Part shown: one piece after another, positions 28,260 through 36,550 of the stretch
Numbering within the stretch: the first letter of the stretch is position 1
How the letters are laid out: each line of letters starts with the position of its first letter
Assembly (NCBI GenBank): GCA_039985655.1
Contig: JBDWSF010000017.1
Location: 49,533 to 113,532 of the forward strand
Length of the DNA stretch: 64,000 bases
Source of the DNA: Postechiella sp039985655
GTDB lineage: Bacteria; Bacteroidota; Bacteroidia; Flavobacteriales; Flavobacteriaceae
Reading direction: 5' to 3'
Made by a program: the position numbers and the translations under genes
Notes under the pieces: generated by a model
What the model was told of the DNA's origin: nothing
The model's database searches: none
Seen by the model: the letters and a program-made list of their open reading frames with translations, nothing else

Positions 28260-28943
28260 TTAAGGCGTAGAATTAGAAACTTGCAACATTTTACCATTAT
28301 AGTATTTATTTCCTGTGAGTGAGAAATCAAAAATATACTCAGCCATTTCTACAGCACTTGTTGGCGCTATAAAACCCGGAAACGCCTCTTCTAACATTTC
28401 GGTTTGCACCGCACCTAGGGCTAACACATTAAAACTTGTCCCAGTCTCTTTATACTCTTCGGCTAATAACTCTGTTAATGTAATTACTGCCGCTTTACTA
28501 GAACTGTATGCCGCTAAACCTGGAAACTTCAGACTTCCTTGAACGCCACCCATAGAGCTAATCGTTACAACATGGCTTTCTTTTTTCATAAAAGGCAACA
28601 CTTTTCGAGTTAACTCGGCAACACCGAATACGTTGGTTTTATAAATTTGCTCGAAGTCGTTCATTGAAATTTCAGAAAAGGGTTTATTTAAAAGCGCACC
28701 AGCATTATTAATCAATACATCTACTTGTTCCCAATCGCTATCTATAAAGTCTTCAACTTTTTTATAAGCTTCACTATCATTCAAATCAAAAGAAAACGCG
28801 GTTACATTTGATAGGTTCAGTTCTTGAACTGGTTTTTCATTCCGCGAAAGCGCTAAAACCTGATGTCCAGCTTTTGCAAAGCATTTTACCATTTCAAAAC
28901 CGATACCTCTACTTGTGCCTGTAATAATTATATTTTTACTCAT
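28260..28943 (-). CDS. Short-chain dehydrogenase/reductase
   Basis: 227 residues, classical SDR. TGTSRGIG (8-15) binds NAD(P), NNAG is at about 80-83, and the catalytic Ser and YSSSK (Tyr-x3-Lys) are in VTISSMGG ... AAYSSSKAAV. The substrate is unknown. The start overlaps the end of the M28 peptidase gene by 8 bp, so the two are probably translated from one mRNA. Confidence 0.9.
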   Translation of the reverse strand: MSKNIIITGTSRGIGFEMVKCFAKAGHQVLALSRNEKPVQELNLSNVTAFSFDLNDSEAYKKVEDFIDSDWEQVDVLINNAGALLNKPFSEISMNDFEQIYKTNVFGVAELTRKVLPFMKKESHVVTISSMGGVQGSLKFPGLAAYSSSKAAVITLTELLAEEYKETGTSFNVLALGAVQTEMLEEAFPGFIAPTSAVEMAEYIFDFSLTGNKYYNGKMLQVSNSTP

Positions 28944-29871
28944 TGTTCATTTTTATTTCCTTGGTTGATGCATTTATCATACCTGTTAAAGCTGGAATCA
29001 TTTTATTGATAAAACGCGTCATGTGTTTAAAATCCATTTTATCGGCTTCATCATCAACATGATGATAATAATCAAAATTAGTAAAATCGAAAGTAGAAAT
29101 GGCTTGTGCAGGCACTTTAAATGCGTTGTAAAACGGAAAGTTATCTGAACGTTTAAATAAATTGTAAGCTTTAGCTTGGGGTAAAAAACCAACAAGAGTG
29201 TCTTTAGCATAATCATTTATCTTTTCTGCCATGTTTGAAACATTATAGCCTGTTATATAAGCCATAATTTCTTTCTCTGCTCTTGGTACGCCTATCATTT
29301 CGAAATTAATCATGGTGTAAAGATCTAAGTTTGCTTTCTTAAGGCGTTCTGCTAAATGACCAGAACCTTTTAATCCCATTTCTTCGGCAGCATATAGGGT
29401 AAATAAAACACTGCGTTTATTACTTTTAGTTTTCGAAAAGTATTTTGCCCATTCTAAAACTGCAACTGTACCCGAAGCATCATCATTTGCACCATTCGCT
29501 ATAGTATCACCATCTACTGTTTTTGCAGTTCCTATATGATCGTAATGCGCTCCTAGAATTACAAATTCATTTTTTAATTTAGGATCATTGCCTTCAATAT
29601 AACCAACAACATTATAGCCTACAACATCTTTTACATTAAAAGAATCTCTATACGTTTCGAAATAAGGTTTTATGTTATTTTTTCTGAACAGGTTTTCTAT
29701 ATAAACTGCTGCTTTCTCGATGCCTTGACTTCCTGTATTTCGACCTTCTAATGCGTCGGAAGCTAAATATTCGAGTTCGTTTTGAATATCTTTCTCTAAA
29801 ACAAAGATCCTCTCTGACACTTTACAACTAAAGACTAAACCTAAGACTAAACAAGCTAACGCTTTTTTCAT
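28936..29871 (-). CDS. M28 family zinc aminopeptidase, exported
   Basis: 311 residues. A signal peptide with lipobox-like LVFSC (Cys16) suggests a lipoprotein. Co-catalytic zinc ligands are in LGAHYDHIG, GANDDASGT and YAAEEMGLKGSG, as in M28 aminopeptidases, with a further ligand expected in the C-terminal DYYHHVDDE region. It cleaves N-terminal residues from peptides in the periplasm or outside. The SDR gene overlaps its 3' end. Confidence 0.92.
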   Translation of the reverse strand: MKKALACLVLGLVFSCKVSERIFVLEKDIQNELEYLASDALEGRNTGSQGIEKAAVYIENLFRKNNIKPYFETYRDSFNVKDVVGYNVVGYIEGNDPKLKNEFVILGAHYDHIGTAKTVDGDTIANGANDDASGTVAVLEWAKYFSKTKSNKRSVLFTLYAAEEMGLKGSGHLAERLKKANLDLYTMINFEMIGVPRAEKEIMAYITGYNVSNMAEKINDYAKDTLVGFLPQAKAYNLFKRSDNFPFYNAFKVPAQAISTFDFTNFDYYHHVDDEADKMDFKHMTRFINKMIPALTGMINASTKEIKMNNE

Positions 29872-29961
29872 ATTTTTCCTTTTTAAAAAATTAAAGATAA
29901 AAAAAACCTGCTTCTAATAATTGAAACTGGTTTATAATAAAAAGAAAAAAAACGATAAAAA

Positions 29962-29986
29962 AGGCAACAATTTTAAATTGCTGCCT
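29962..29986 (-). terminator. Intrinsic terminator of the Phe/Tyr operon
   Basis: On the minus strand, stem AGGCAGCAATTT / AAATTGTTGCCT (12 bp with one G-U pair) is followed directly by a run of T. It lies about 60 bp after the stop of the last aromatic gene. Confidence 0.8.
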
Positions 29987-30048
29987 TAATAATTATTAAT
30001 TTTTGTAACGATTGATTACTCATAACGCCACAACATCTTATTTAATGA

Positions 30049-31131
30049 CTATCCGTTAATCACTTTTTCTTGATGATTAATTGATTCTTGGTGAACCGCT
30101 TTAAACATTCTTAAGATAAATTCTTCACTTAATCCGTGTTGCTCACCTTCTAAAACCATTTTCCCCAAGATTTCGTTCCAACGTTTAGACTGTAATACAG
30201 CAACGTTTTTAGTTTTCTTAAGTGCTCCAATACCATCTGCAGCTTGCATACGTTTCCCTAACAAATCTAAGATTTGATTATCAACGACATCAATTTGTGC
30301 TCTTAAAGTATTCAATGTTTTATTGTAATCTTCTTCGTTGTTTCCTTCTTTTCTAATTTTCAAATCTTTCATGATTTGAACTAAAACTTCAGGTGTAACT
30401 TGTTGCGCAGCATCACTCCAAGCATTTTCTGGATCGTAATGCGTTTCAATCATTAAACCATCAAAGTTTAAATCTAAAGCCTCTTGCGACACTTCCATTA
30501 TCATATCTCTTTTTCCTGTAATATGAGATGGATCATTAATTAAAGGAATATCTGGATATTTGTTTTGAAATTCAATAGCTAATTGCCATTCTGGCGTATT
30601 TCTATATTTTGTTTTTTCATAAGTTGAAAACCCTCTATGGATTGCTCCAATATTCTTAACACCAGAAGTATAAATTCTCTCGATACCACCTAACCATAAA
30701 GCTAAATCTGGATTTACTGGATTTTTAATTAATACAGGCTTATCTGTTCCTTTTAAAGCATCTGCAATTTCTTGCATGATAAAAGGAGATACTGTAGAAC
30801 GTGCTCCAATCCATAATAAATCAATATCATGCTCTAAAGCTAGTTTTACGTGAGCTGCATTTGCAACTTCCGTACACACTTTCATTCCTGTTTCTGCCTT
30901 TACTTTTTGTAACCATTTTAAACCTAATGCTCCAACACCTTCAAACATACCAGGACGTGTTCTTGGTTTCCAAATTCCAGCTCTAAAATAGCTTACATCA
31001 GTATCTTTTAACTCATGTGCAATTTTTAAAACTTGCTCTTCTGTTTCAGCACTACATGGCCCTGCGATTACTAGTGGATGATCTAGATTTAAATCATCTA
31101 ACCAAGTTCTCATTTTCTTTGTGTTTTCCAT
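30049..31131 (-). CDS. Bifunctional DAHP synthase / chorismate mutase
   Basis: 360 residues. The N-terminal part (about 1-260) is a type I-beta DAHP synthase, the first shikimate-pathway enzyme: PLVIAGPCSAETEEQVL, GIWKPRTRPG, IKNPVNPD and DPSHITGKRD. The C-terminal part (about 265-345) is an AroQ-type chorismate mutase: LNTLRAQIDVVDNQILDLLGKRM ... EQHGLSEEFILRMFKAVHQESI. A fused mutase often also makes the synthase sensitive to prephenate. It is the last gene of the pheA-aminotransferase-tyrA unit; with the dehydrogenase and dehydratase it gives both ends of Phe and Tyr synthesis. Confidence 0.95.
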   Translation of the reverse strand: MENTKKMRTWLDDLNLDHPLVIAGPCSAETEEQVLKIAHELKDTDVSYFRAGIWKPRTRPGMFEGVGALGLKWLQKVKAETGMKVCTEVANAAHVKLALEHDIDLLWIGARSTVSPFIMQEIADALKGTDKPVLIKNPVNPDLALWLGGIERIYTSGVKNIGAIHRGFSTYEKTKYRNTPEWQLAIEFQNKYPDIPLINDPSHITGKRDMIMEVSQEALDLNFDGLMIETHYDPENAWSDAAQQVTPEVLVQIMKDLKIRKEGNNEEDYNKTLNTLRAQIDVVDNQILDLLGKRMQAADGIGALKKTKNVAVLQSKRWNEILGKMVLEGEQHGLSEEFILRMFKAVHQESINHQEKVING

Positions 31132-31226
31132 AATGTTTAATAAAATTTCAAAAATCGAACTCCAAATCCCAAACTGTTGTTTGTCTTTATAAATTGGAAT
31201 CTTAGATTTTATTGTTGGGATTTAGT

Positions 31227-32078
31227 TTAATTTATTCCGTTTAAAATATCTTTTATATGATTCGTACTCTTCATCTCGTTATAAATCGCTTCGAAATTAT
31301 CATCTTTCATAAGCTCTTTAAACTTGTTGAGATTGTTTATATATTCTTCTAATGTTTCTATCACATTCGTTTTATTCTGTTTAAAAATAGGCGCCCACAT
31401 TTCTGGTGAACTCTTTGCCAAACGTACTGTAGAAGCAAATCCACTACCAGCCATATCAAAAATATCGCGTTCATTTTTTTCTTTTTGAATAACCGTTTTA
31501 CCTAACATAAACGCACTTATGTGAGACAAATGCGATACATAAGCAATATGCTTATCATGATCCGCAGGATTCATATACCGAATGCGCATGCCGATATCTG
31601 AAAACAATTTCAACGCTTTTTCTTGAAGCTTGAATGTTGTTTTTTCTACTTCGCAAACAATGTTTGTTTTCCCTATAAACAAGCCTTCTATTGCTGCCGT
31701 TGGTCCCGAATGTTCTGTACCAGCAATTGGGTGCATGGCTAAAAAATTCCTTCGTTTAGGATGATTTTCAACAACTTTACAAATATCTACTTTTGTTGAA
31801 CCTGCATCGACTACCAAACTTGTATCAGATATTTTATCTAAAATAATTGGCAATAATTTCACAGTCGCATCAACAGGAATAGAAACGATAACCAAATCGG
31901 CATTTGCTAGATCGTCTAAGGTTGCTTTTTTATCAATTAAATTAAGAGACAAAGCTGTATCGAGCGTAGATTCTTTTCTACTAATACCATGAATAACCAC
32001 TTCTGGATTATTCTTTTTGATATCGATAGCTAGACTCCCACCAATTAAACCAACTCCTATTGCGTAAATATTTTTCAT
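31227..32078 (-). CDS. tyrA: Prephenate dehydrogenase
   Basis: 283 residues. Rossmann loop GVGLIGGSLAID (residues 7-18), conserved HPIAGTEHSG with the catalytic histidine, and FLAMHP are all seen. It oxidises prephenate to 4-hydroxyphenylpyruvate on the tyrosine branch. There is no fused mutase or ACT domain. It sits between the aminotransferase and DAHP synthase genes, with gaps of 151 and 95 bp; the first gap holds a dispersed palindrome. Confidence 0.93.
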   Translation of the reverse strand: MKNIYAIGVGLIGGSLAIDIKKNNPEVVIHGISRKESTLDTALSLNLIDKKATLDDLANADLVIVSIPVDATVKLLPIILDKISDTSLVVDAGSTKVDICKVVENHPKRRNFLAMHPIAGTEHSGPTAAIEGLFIGKTNIVCEVEKTTFKLQEKALKLFSDIGMRIRYMNPADHDKHIAYVSHLSHISAFMLGKTVIQKEKNERDIFDMAGSGFASTVRLAKSSPEMWAPIFKQNKTNVIETLEEYINNLNKFKELMKDDNFEAIYNEMKSTNHIKDILNGIN

Positions 32079-32082
32079 TTTT

Positions 32083-32115
32083 TTCTCTCCCTACCCCTCT
32101 CCAAAGGAGAGAGAA
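32083..32115. repeat. C-run/G-run dispersed palindrome, copy 1
   Basis: ttctctccctacccctctcc followed by aaaggagagagaa. It is one of five related elements of the form CCCCTAnCCC(T)CC...GGAGGG seen in this window. It lies 4 bp before the tyrA start, inside the Phe/Tyr operon. Confidence 0.55.
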
Positions 32116-32229
32116 CTGTTATGGCTATTACTTTATCTTTTATTTCAACTATAGCAACTGTTTATTAAAACTGAATACTACTTTTTTACTCATAACAAGC
32201 GGACTGTTTACTGTCACTAAATACTGCGA

Positions 32230-33375
32230 CTAAACAACCCTTGCTATTGCTTCTTCTAAATCTTCAACTTGTGCGCATAAAGAAAACCGAATATACCCTT
32301 CACCTTTACTTCCAAAAATAGTACCTGGCGTTATAAATAGATGATTCTCCTTTAATATTAAATCTATATATTCTTCAGCTTTAACATATGGCGGTAATTT
32401 TGCCCAAACAAAAAGTCCTGTAGCATTTTCATCATAAGTACAGTTTAATGCTTCTGCCAATTTCCATACTAAATCACGACGCTTTTTATACACGCTATTT
32501 AATGTAGAAAACCACATTTCTGAACACTTTAAAGCTTCTATAGCGCCTTTCTGAATGCCATAAAACATACCAGAATCCATGTTGCTTTTCACCTTCAAAA
32601 TATTCTTAATATACTTATTATCGCCAACAACCATACCTACACGCCAGCCTGCCATATTAAATGTTTTGCTTAACGAATTAAGCTCTAAACACACCTCTTT
32701 TGCTCCAGGAACGCTTAATATACTTTGCGGATTATCGTTTAATATAAAACTGTACGGATTGTCATTAACTATTAAAATATGGTGCTTTTTTGCAAAAGCA
32801 ACCAATTCTTCAAAAATATGTTTTGTTGGCTGTGCACCTGTTGGCATATGCGGATAATTCACCCACATAATCTTTACTTTACGCAAATCTTGTTGCTCTA
32901 AAGTTTTTAAATCGGGCATCCAATTATTAGCTTCGTCCAGTTCATAAAAGATAGCTTCTGCACCCATCAATTTGGTTACTGATTGATAAGTTGGATAACC
33001 TGGATTCGGAATTAAAACCTCATCACCTTCATTTAAATACGCCATCGAAATGTGCATAATACCTTCTTTACTCCCCATTAACGGAAGCACTTCGGTATTT
33101 GGACTTAGCGACACATCAAAATGTTCTTTATAAAACCCTGTAATAGCTTGTCTCAATTCTGGAAGTCCTTGATATCCTTGATATTTATGAGCTCCAACAT
33201 CCATCAATCCGTCCTTAATCGCATCAATAACCTTTTGAGGCGGCTGCATATCTGGACTACCAATTCCTAAATTTATAATGGGTTTCCCACTAGAAATAAG
33301 CGCATTAACCTCTCTTAACTTCTTCGAAAAGTAGTACTCTTCTACCGTATGCAATCTTTTAGCTACTTCAATCAT
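32230..33375 (-). CDS. PLP-dependent aminotransferase (class I/II), aromatic branch
   Basis: 381 residues. The PLP lysine is in NSLSKTFNMAGWRVGM, with GIGSPDMQPP at the N-terminus, NPGYPTYQS and WVNYPHMPTGAQP in the active site, and GYIRFSLC near the C-terminus. The start overlaps the pheA stop by 4 bp (ATGA). The operon context suggests that it transaminates phenylpyruvate and 4-hydroxyphenylpyruvate to Phe and Tyr. Family members also act on other substrates, such as LL-diaminopimelate or aspartate, so specificity is inferred. Confidence 0.9.
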   Translation of the reverse strand: MIEVAKRLHTVEEYYFSKKLREVNALISSGKPIINLGIGSPDMQPPQKVIDAIKDGLMDVGAHKYQGYQGLPELRQAITGFYKEHFDVSLSPNTEVLPLMGSKEGIMHISMAYLNEGDEVLIPNPGYPTYQSVTKLMGAEAIFYELDEANNWMPDLKTLEQQDLRKVKIMWVNYPHMPTGAQPTKHIFEELVAFAKKHHILIVNDNPYSFILNDNPQSILSVPGAKEVCLELNSLSKTFNMAGWRVGMVVGDNKYIKNILKVKSNMDSGMFYGIQKGAIEALKCSEMWFSTLNSVYKKRRDLVWKLAEALNCTYDENATGLFVWAKLPPYVKAEEYIDLILKENHLFITPGTIFGSKGEGYIRFSLCAQVEDLEEAIARVV

Positions 33376-34199
33376 AACTTTGCATTTTTATATTCGCCCA
33401 ATATTTTAAAATCTGACGACATTATTTTTAAAATAGATTTTGCCTTATTGAAATCTGAATACTCATTAAAAGTAACATCGACAAAAAAGGCATATTTCCA
33501 AGGTGTTTCTATAATTGGTAACGACTGTATTTTTGTTAAATCAAGCTTACAATCACTCATTACATTTAGTATCGTTGCTAAACTCCCACGCTTATGGTCG
33601 GCAACAAATCGAATCGAAGCCTTGCTTATTTCATTTTCTGGAACTTCAGAATTTGTTCTTTTTACAATAGCAAACCGAGTTTCGTTGTGTTTTATGGTTT
33701 GAATACTATGCCCCAAAATCTCTAACTCAAAAATCTCGGCAGCCATAACACTTGCAATAGCACCAACACCTTTTAGATTATTTTTTTGAATACGCTCGGC
33801 AACCTCAGCCGTATCCTGATCTTCAACCAACTTGATATGCTGGTGTTTTCTAAAAAACTCCTTACACTGCAACAACGCCATAGGATGCGAATACACCTCT
33901 TTTATATCTTCGATACTTTGGTTTGGCAATGTCATTAAATTATGCTGAATATCTAAATAATGCTCACCAACTACATGTAAATTATGTTTATCAATTAACG
34001 CGTAGTTTGGAATAATGGATCCAGCAATAGAATTTTCTAAAGCCATAATAGCCGCATCGCATTCTTTTGTAATTAAAGAATCGACGGTTCTATCGAACGT
34101 TAAACATTCAATAACAGCAACAGGTTTATCAAAAAATTGTTTCGACACAATATGATGAAAAGATCCTCTTACTCCTTGTATGGCTACTGTTTTAATCAA
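33372..34199 (-). CDS. pheA: Prephenate dehydratase with ACT domain
   Basis: 275 residues. The dehydratase domain (about 1-180) has IQGVRGSFHH, ALENSIAGSI and the catalytic NETRFAIV (TRF motif). The C-terminal ACT domain shows RGSLATIL and KIQSLPI, matching the GALV and ESRP elements that bind phenylalanine, so feedback inhibition by Phe is expected. There is no fused chorismate mutase; that domain is on the DAHP synthase. First structural gene of the aromatic operon, behind the attenuator at 34264-34398. Confidence 0.95.
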   Translation of the reverse strand: MIKTVAIQGVRGSFHHIVSKQFFDKPVAVIECLTFDRTVDSLITKECDAAIMALENSIAGSIIPNYALIDKHNLHVVGEHYLDIQHNLMTLPNQSIEDIKEVYSHPMALLQCKEFFRKHQHIKLVEDQDTAEVAERIQKNNLKGVGAIASVMAAEIFELEILGHSIQTIKHNETRFAIVKRTNSEVPENEISKASIRFVADHKRGSLATILNVMSDCKLDLTKIQSLPIIETPWKYAFFVDVTFNEYSDFNKAKSILKIMSSDFKILGEYKNAKL

Positions 34200-34263
34200 T
34201 TTTATTTTTATTTTTTTTAAATCTCAATCTTAAAAATCGAGCTTTTTTCAAACAACTGTTAAA

Positions 34264-34293
34264 CAAAAAAAAGTCTCGATTTTCATCGAGACT
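34264..34293 (-). terminator. Attenuator terminator before pheA
   Basis: Minus-strand stem AGTCTCGAT / ATCGAGACT (9 bp, perfect) with GAAA loop, followed by 8 T. It lies between the leader peptide stop (34318) and pheA (34199). The 5' arm CTCGAT is also complementary to ATCGAG inside the leader coding region (34338-34333), which gives a possible antiterminator. Confidence 0.9.
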
Positions 34294-34317
34294 CATATTA
34301 AAATTTATTGTGATAAA

Positions 34318-34398
34318 TTATACATACAACGCCTCGATTTCTTTGCTAAAAAAGAAATAAAAGTTGCTAAAATATGTATAACCTATTGTTGTTCTCAT
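34318..34398 (-). CDS. Phe/Tyr leader peptide of the pheA operon attenuator
   Basis: 26-codon reading frame starting MRTTIGYTYFSNF and continuing YFFFSKEIEALYV, then TAA. Residues 7-17 contain eight Phe or Tyr out of eleven (Y7, Y9, F10, F13, Y14, F15, F16, F17); Tyr25 is the ninth. It begins about 4 nt after the predicted transcription start and ends 25 nt before a perfect intrinsic terminator, which is followed by the Phe/Tyr biosynthetic operon. This is the layout of classical ribosome-stalling attenuation, as in enterobacterial phe and trp leaders. Low charged tRNA-Phe or tRNA-Tyr would stall the ribosome and free the antiterminator. The mechanism is inferred; the sequence layout is observed. 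Confidence 0.88.
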   Translation of the reverse strand: MRTTIGYTYFSNFYFFFSKEIEALYV

Positions 34399-34408
34399 AA
34401 TTATGGTG

Positions 34409-34437
34409 CTAAAGTAAATATTATTTCATGAAATCAA
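34409..34437 (-). promoter_or_regulatory. Promoter of the Phe/Tyr operon
   Basis: TTG (34437-34435), an 18-bp spacer, then TACTTTAG (34416-34409), one mismatch from TAnnTTTG. The predicted start of transcription is near 34402, just before the leader ATG, so the leader peptide would be read from an almost leaderless mRNA. Confidence 0.65.
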
Positions 34438-34558
34438 AATTGTAGAATTGTTTTTTTTTCATTTTATTAAAAGTTTTAAAGAATTGACATAAAAACCTAC
34501 CTTATACTAAGCAATCACAAAATATATTCTAATAAAACTAAACATAATAAAACATTTT

Positions 34559-34673
34559 TAGCGCTACCCTGAAGGGGGCGGGCTTTCATCTATGCACTCT
34601 CTTCTGCATCGGGGAGCTCAAACAATTAGCCTGCGGTGAACGCAGTCGAACTGTTCAATCCCTAGTACGGGGT
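34559..34673 (+). repeat. Long dispersed intergenic repeat, copy A
   Basis: Begins AGCGCTACCCTGAAGGGGGC and ends TTCAATCCCTAGTACGGGG. Copies B (43560-43676) and C (50540-50672) share the GGTCG(G/C)GC-type left part and the TTCAATCCCTA right part, with a variable middle. No reading frame was seen in it. It fills part of the 720-bp gap between the attenuator and gldA. The rest of that gap is AT-rich and otherwise shows only the repeat at 34740 and the gldA -7 element. Confidence 0.55.
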
Positions 34674-34739
34674 AGTTTGCAGTGGGCAGTGATCAGTCTA
34701 CAATCAGCTAGAATGTAAAAAAACAAATAAGCATAAATT

Positions 34740-34802
34740 AAACTTGCTCCTCACTTTGTTTTAAAGGGCCAACAATTTCGATTAATCGAAATTAGAAGAG
34801 TT
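34740..34802 (+). repeat. Inverted dispersed repeat D, copy 1
   Basis: Contains the perfect 20-bp palindrome with halves AATTTCGATT / AATCGAAATT (34774-34793), preceded by aaacttgctcctcactttg. The reverse complement of 50808-50872 aligns with it along its whole length with few differences. Confidence 0.65.
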
Positions 34803-34893
34803 AAAGAACAATAAAAGTAAAGCCCCAAATTCCAACACATTAAAAAACAAGTAATATTTATAGCGTCAACACAATAACCAATTATAATATTAT

Positions 34894-34901
34894 TATTTTT
34901 G
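34894..34901 (+). promoter_or_regulatory. -7 element before gldA
   Basis: TATTTTTG, exact TAnnTTTG match, 18 bp before the gldA start codon. No TTG at the usual upstream distance was found. Confidence 0.45.
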
Positions 34902-34918
34902 GTCTAAACATTTATATT

Positions 34919-35812
34919 ATGTCCATAGAGGTTAAAGCGGTTACAAAGGTTTACGGCAGTCAAAAAGCATTGAACAACATATCTTTTAGTGTTAAAAACC
35001 CTGAGATCGTTGGTTTTTTAGGACCCAATGGTGCTGGAAAATCGACTATGATGAAAATTATCACATCATATATTGATGCCAACGCTGGCGAAATAAATGT
35101 AAATGGACATAATACAAAGTCAGACCCAATAGGTGTTCAAAAAAGTGTTGGCTATTTACCAGAAAACAATCCATTATATTTAGAGATGTATATTAGAGAG
35201 TATTTAACCTTTAACTCAGACATTTATAAAGTAACAAAGCAACGTATAAACGATGTTATAGAACAAACAGGGTTATCACCAGAAGCCCATAAAAAAATAG
35301 GTCAATTATCTAAAGGTTACCGGCAGCGCGTTGGATTAGCAAATGCCTTATTACACGACCCTGAAGTTTTAATACTTGACGAACCCACAACGGGATTAGA
35401 TCCCAATCAACTTATAGAAATTCGATCACTGATTAAAACCATTGGAAAAAAGAAAACCGTTTTTCTTTCCACACATATTATGCAAGAAGTTGAGGCCATG
35501 TGCGACCGTGTCATCATTATTAATAAAGGCGAAATTGTTGCAGATAAAAAACTAACCGAATTACGCGATGAAAAAGAACAAACCGTAATCGTTGAATTCG
35601 ATTATAGAGTTGAAGATCCTTTTCTTTTAAAATTACCAAAAGTAAAAACAGTTGTGAACACCTTCGGATTTGTTTACGAAATCACTTTTAAAACATCGGA
35701 AGACATGCGTTCTCACGTTTTTGATTTTGCTCACGACAATCAATTAAAAATTCTTCAATTAAATCAAAAAAATGCGAGTTTGGAGAGCTTGTTTATGGAG
35801 TTAACCAAATAA
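34919..35812 (+). CDS. gldA: Gliding motility ABC transporter ATP-binding protein GldA
   Basis: 297 residues. Walker A is GPNGAGKST (about 38-46), the signature LSKGYRQRVGLA, Walker B VLILDEPTTGLDP, and the switch histidine is in LSTHIM. The extended C-terminal domain after residue 220 fits GldA, the ATPase that works with GldF and GldG in Flavobacterium gliding. gldF and gldG are not adjacent, as is common since gldA is often separate. A related exporter ATPase cannot be fully excluded, but length and the YLPENNPLYLEMYIREYL stretch favour GldA. Confidence 0.85.
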   Translation: MSIEVKAVTKVYGSQKALNNISFSVKNPEIVGFLGPNGAGKSTMMKIITSYIDANAGEINVNGHNTKSDPIGVQKSVGYLPENNPLYLEMYIREYLTFNSDIYKVTKQRINDVIEQTGLSPEAHKKIGQLSKGYRQRVGLANALLHDPEVLILDEPTTGLDPNQLIEIRSLIKTIGKKKTVFLSTHIMQEVEAMCDRVIIINKGEIVADKKLTELRDEKEQTVIVEFDYRVEDPFLLKLPKVKTVVNTFGFVYEITFKTSEDMRSHVFDFAHDNQLKILQLNQKNASLESLFMELTK

Positions 35813-35830
35813 AATTTTAAGTTTAAAAAT

Positions 35831-36364
35831 ATGACCAAAAACTCATATGTTTTTATCGCGACTTTATTATTTTGTATTACGTATTTACCAGAAATCCCTA
35901 GTATAATATTCCATAAACAAATTCTAATTAATTATATACCACGAACTACAATCAAAACCATTTTACTTTTTCTAATTTGTTTCATGGAAAGTAGTTTAAT
36001 AAAAAAACAATACCCTGGTATCTTAGGCTGGTTATTAACTGGATGTCTACTGATTGGATGTATTATGTTAATAATTCATTTTAATTATGGCAAGGAACTC
36101 GTTATAATTAGTACAGTCTCAATATTGATTAATTTAATTTATCATGCATTACTAGAAAAAAACAAAAACCTATACAATTATTTTTTATTTGGCTTTATTG
36201 TAGTAAAAACTTTTATGATTTTGGCTCCATTTTATTCTCGGTATTGGAAATCAACACCATATTATAATTTAATTTGGTGGCTAGACATATCTCTAGGGAT
36301 TCTAATTTCTTTCTTAGGAATAAAATACTGCTATAGGTTAATCAAAACTAAAAATCATTTATAA
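35831..36364 (+). CDS. Integral membrane protein, unknown function
   Basis: 177 residues, with five or so hydrophobic helices and basic ends; no motif was recognised. It starts 18 bp after gldA and may be co-transcribed with it, but nothing links it to gliding. It has the AT-rich, Ile/Leu-rich make-up of other orphan membrane proteins here. Confidence 0.6.
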   Translation: MTKNSYVFIATLLFCITYLPEIPSIIFHKQILINYIPRTTIKTILLFLICFMESSLIKKQYPGILGWLLTGCLLIGCIMLIIHFNYGKELVIISTVSILINLIYHALLEKNKNLYNYFLFGFIVVKTFMILAPFYSRYWKSTPYYNLIWWLDISLGILISFLGIKYCYRLIKTKNHL

Positions 36365-36471
36365 GTATATTAAATAATAATTTTAAAAAACCAATCCTAA
36401 ACATTCTATAAGCTTATATCATTTAATTTAAAACCATGACCAAAATCATCTTTACTAAAAATTGAAGATGC

Positions 36472-36479
36472 TAATTTTG
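36472..36479 (+). promoter_or_regulatory. -7 element before pta
   Basis: TAATTTTG, exact TAnnTTTG match, 71 bp before the pta start, implying a 5' leader of about 65 nt. No -33 TTG at the usual spacing. Confidence 0.45.
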
Positions 36480-36550
36480 CAGTATTCATAAATTGAATTA
36501 TCAATAAAATAAAATCGGTTTTTCAATCGATTCAATATAAAAACACTAAA

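Noticed and set aside
34441..34558. TTGACA-like box suggesting a sigma-70 promoter of enterobacterial type
   Set aside because: Bacteroidota promoters use a different consensus, and no gene follows at a suitable distance.
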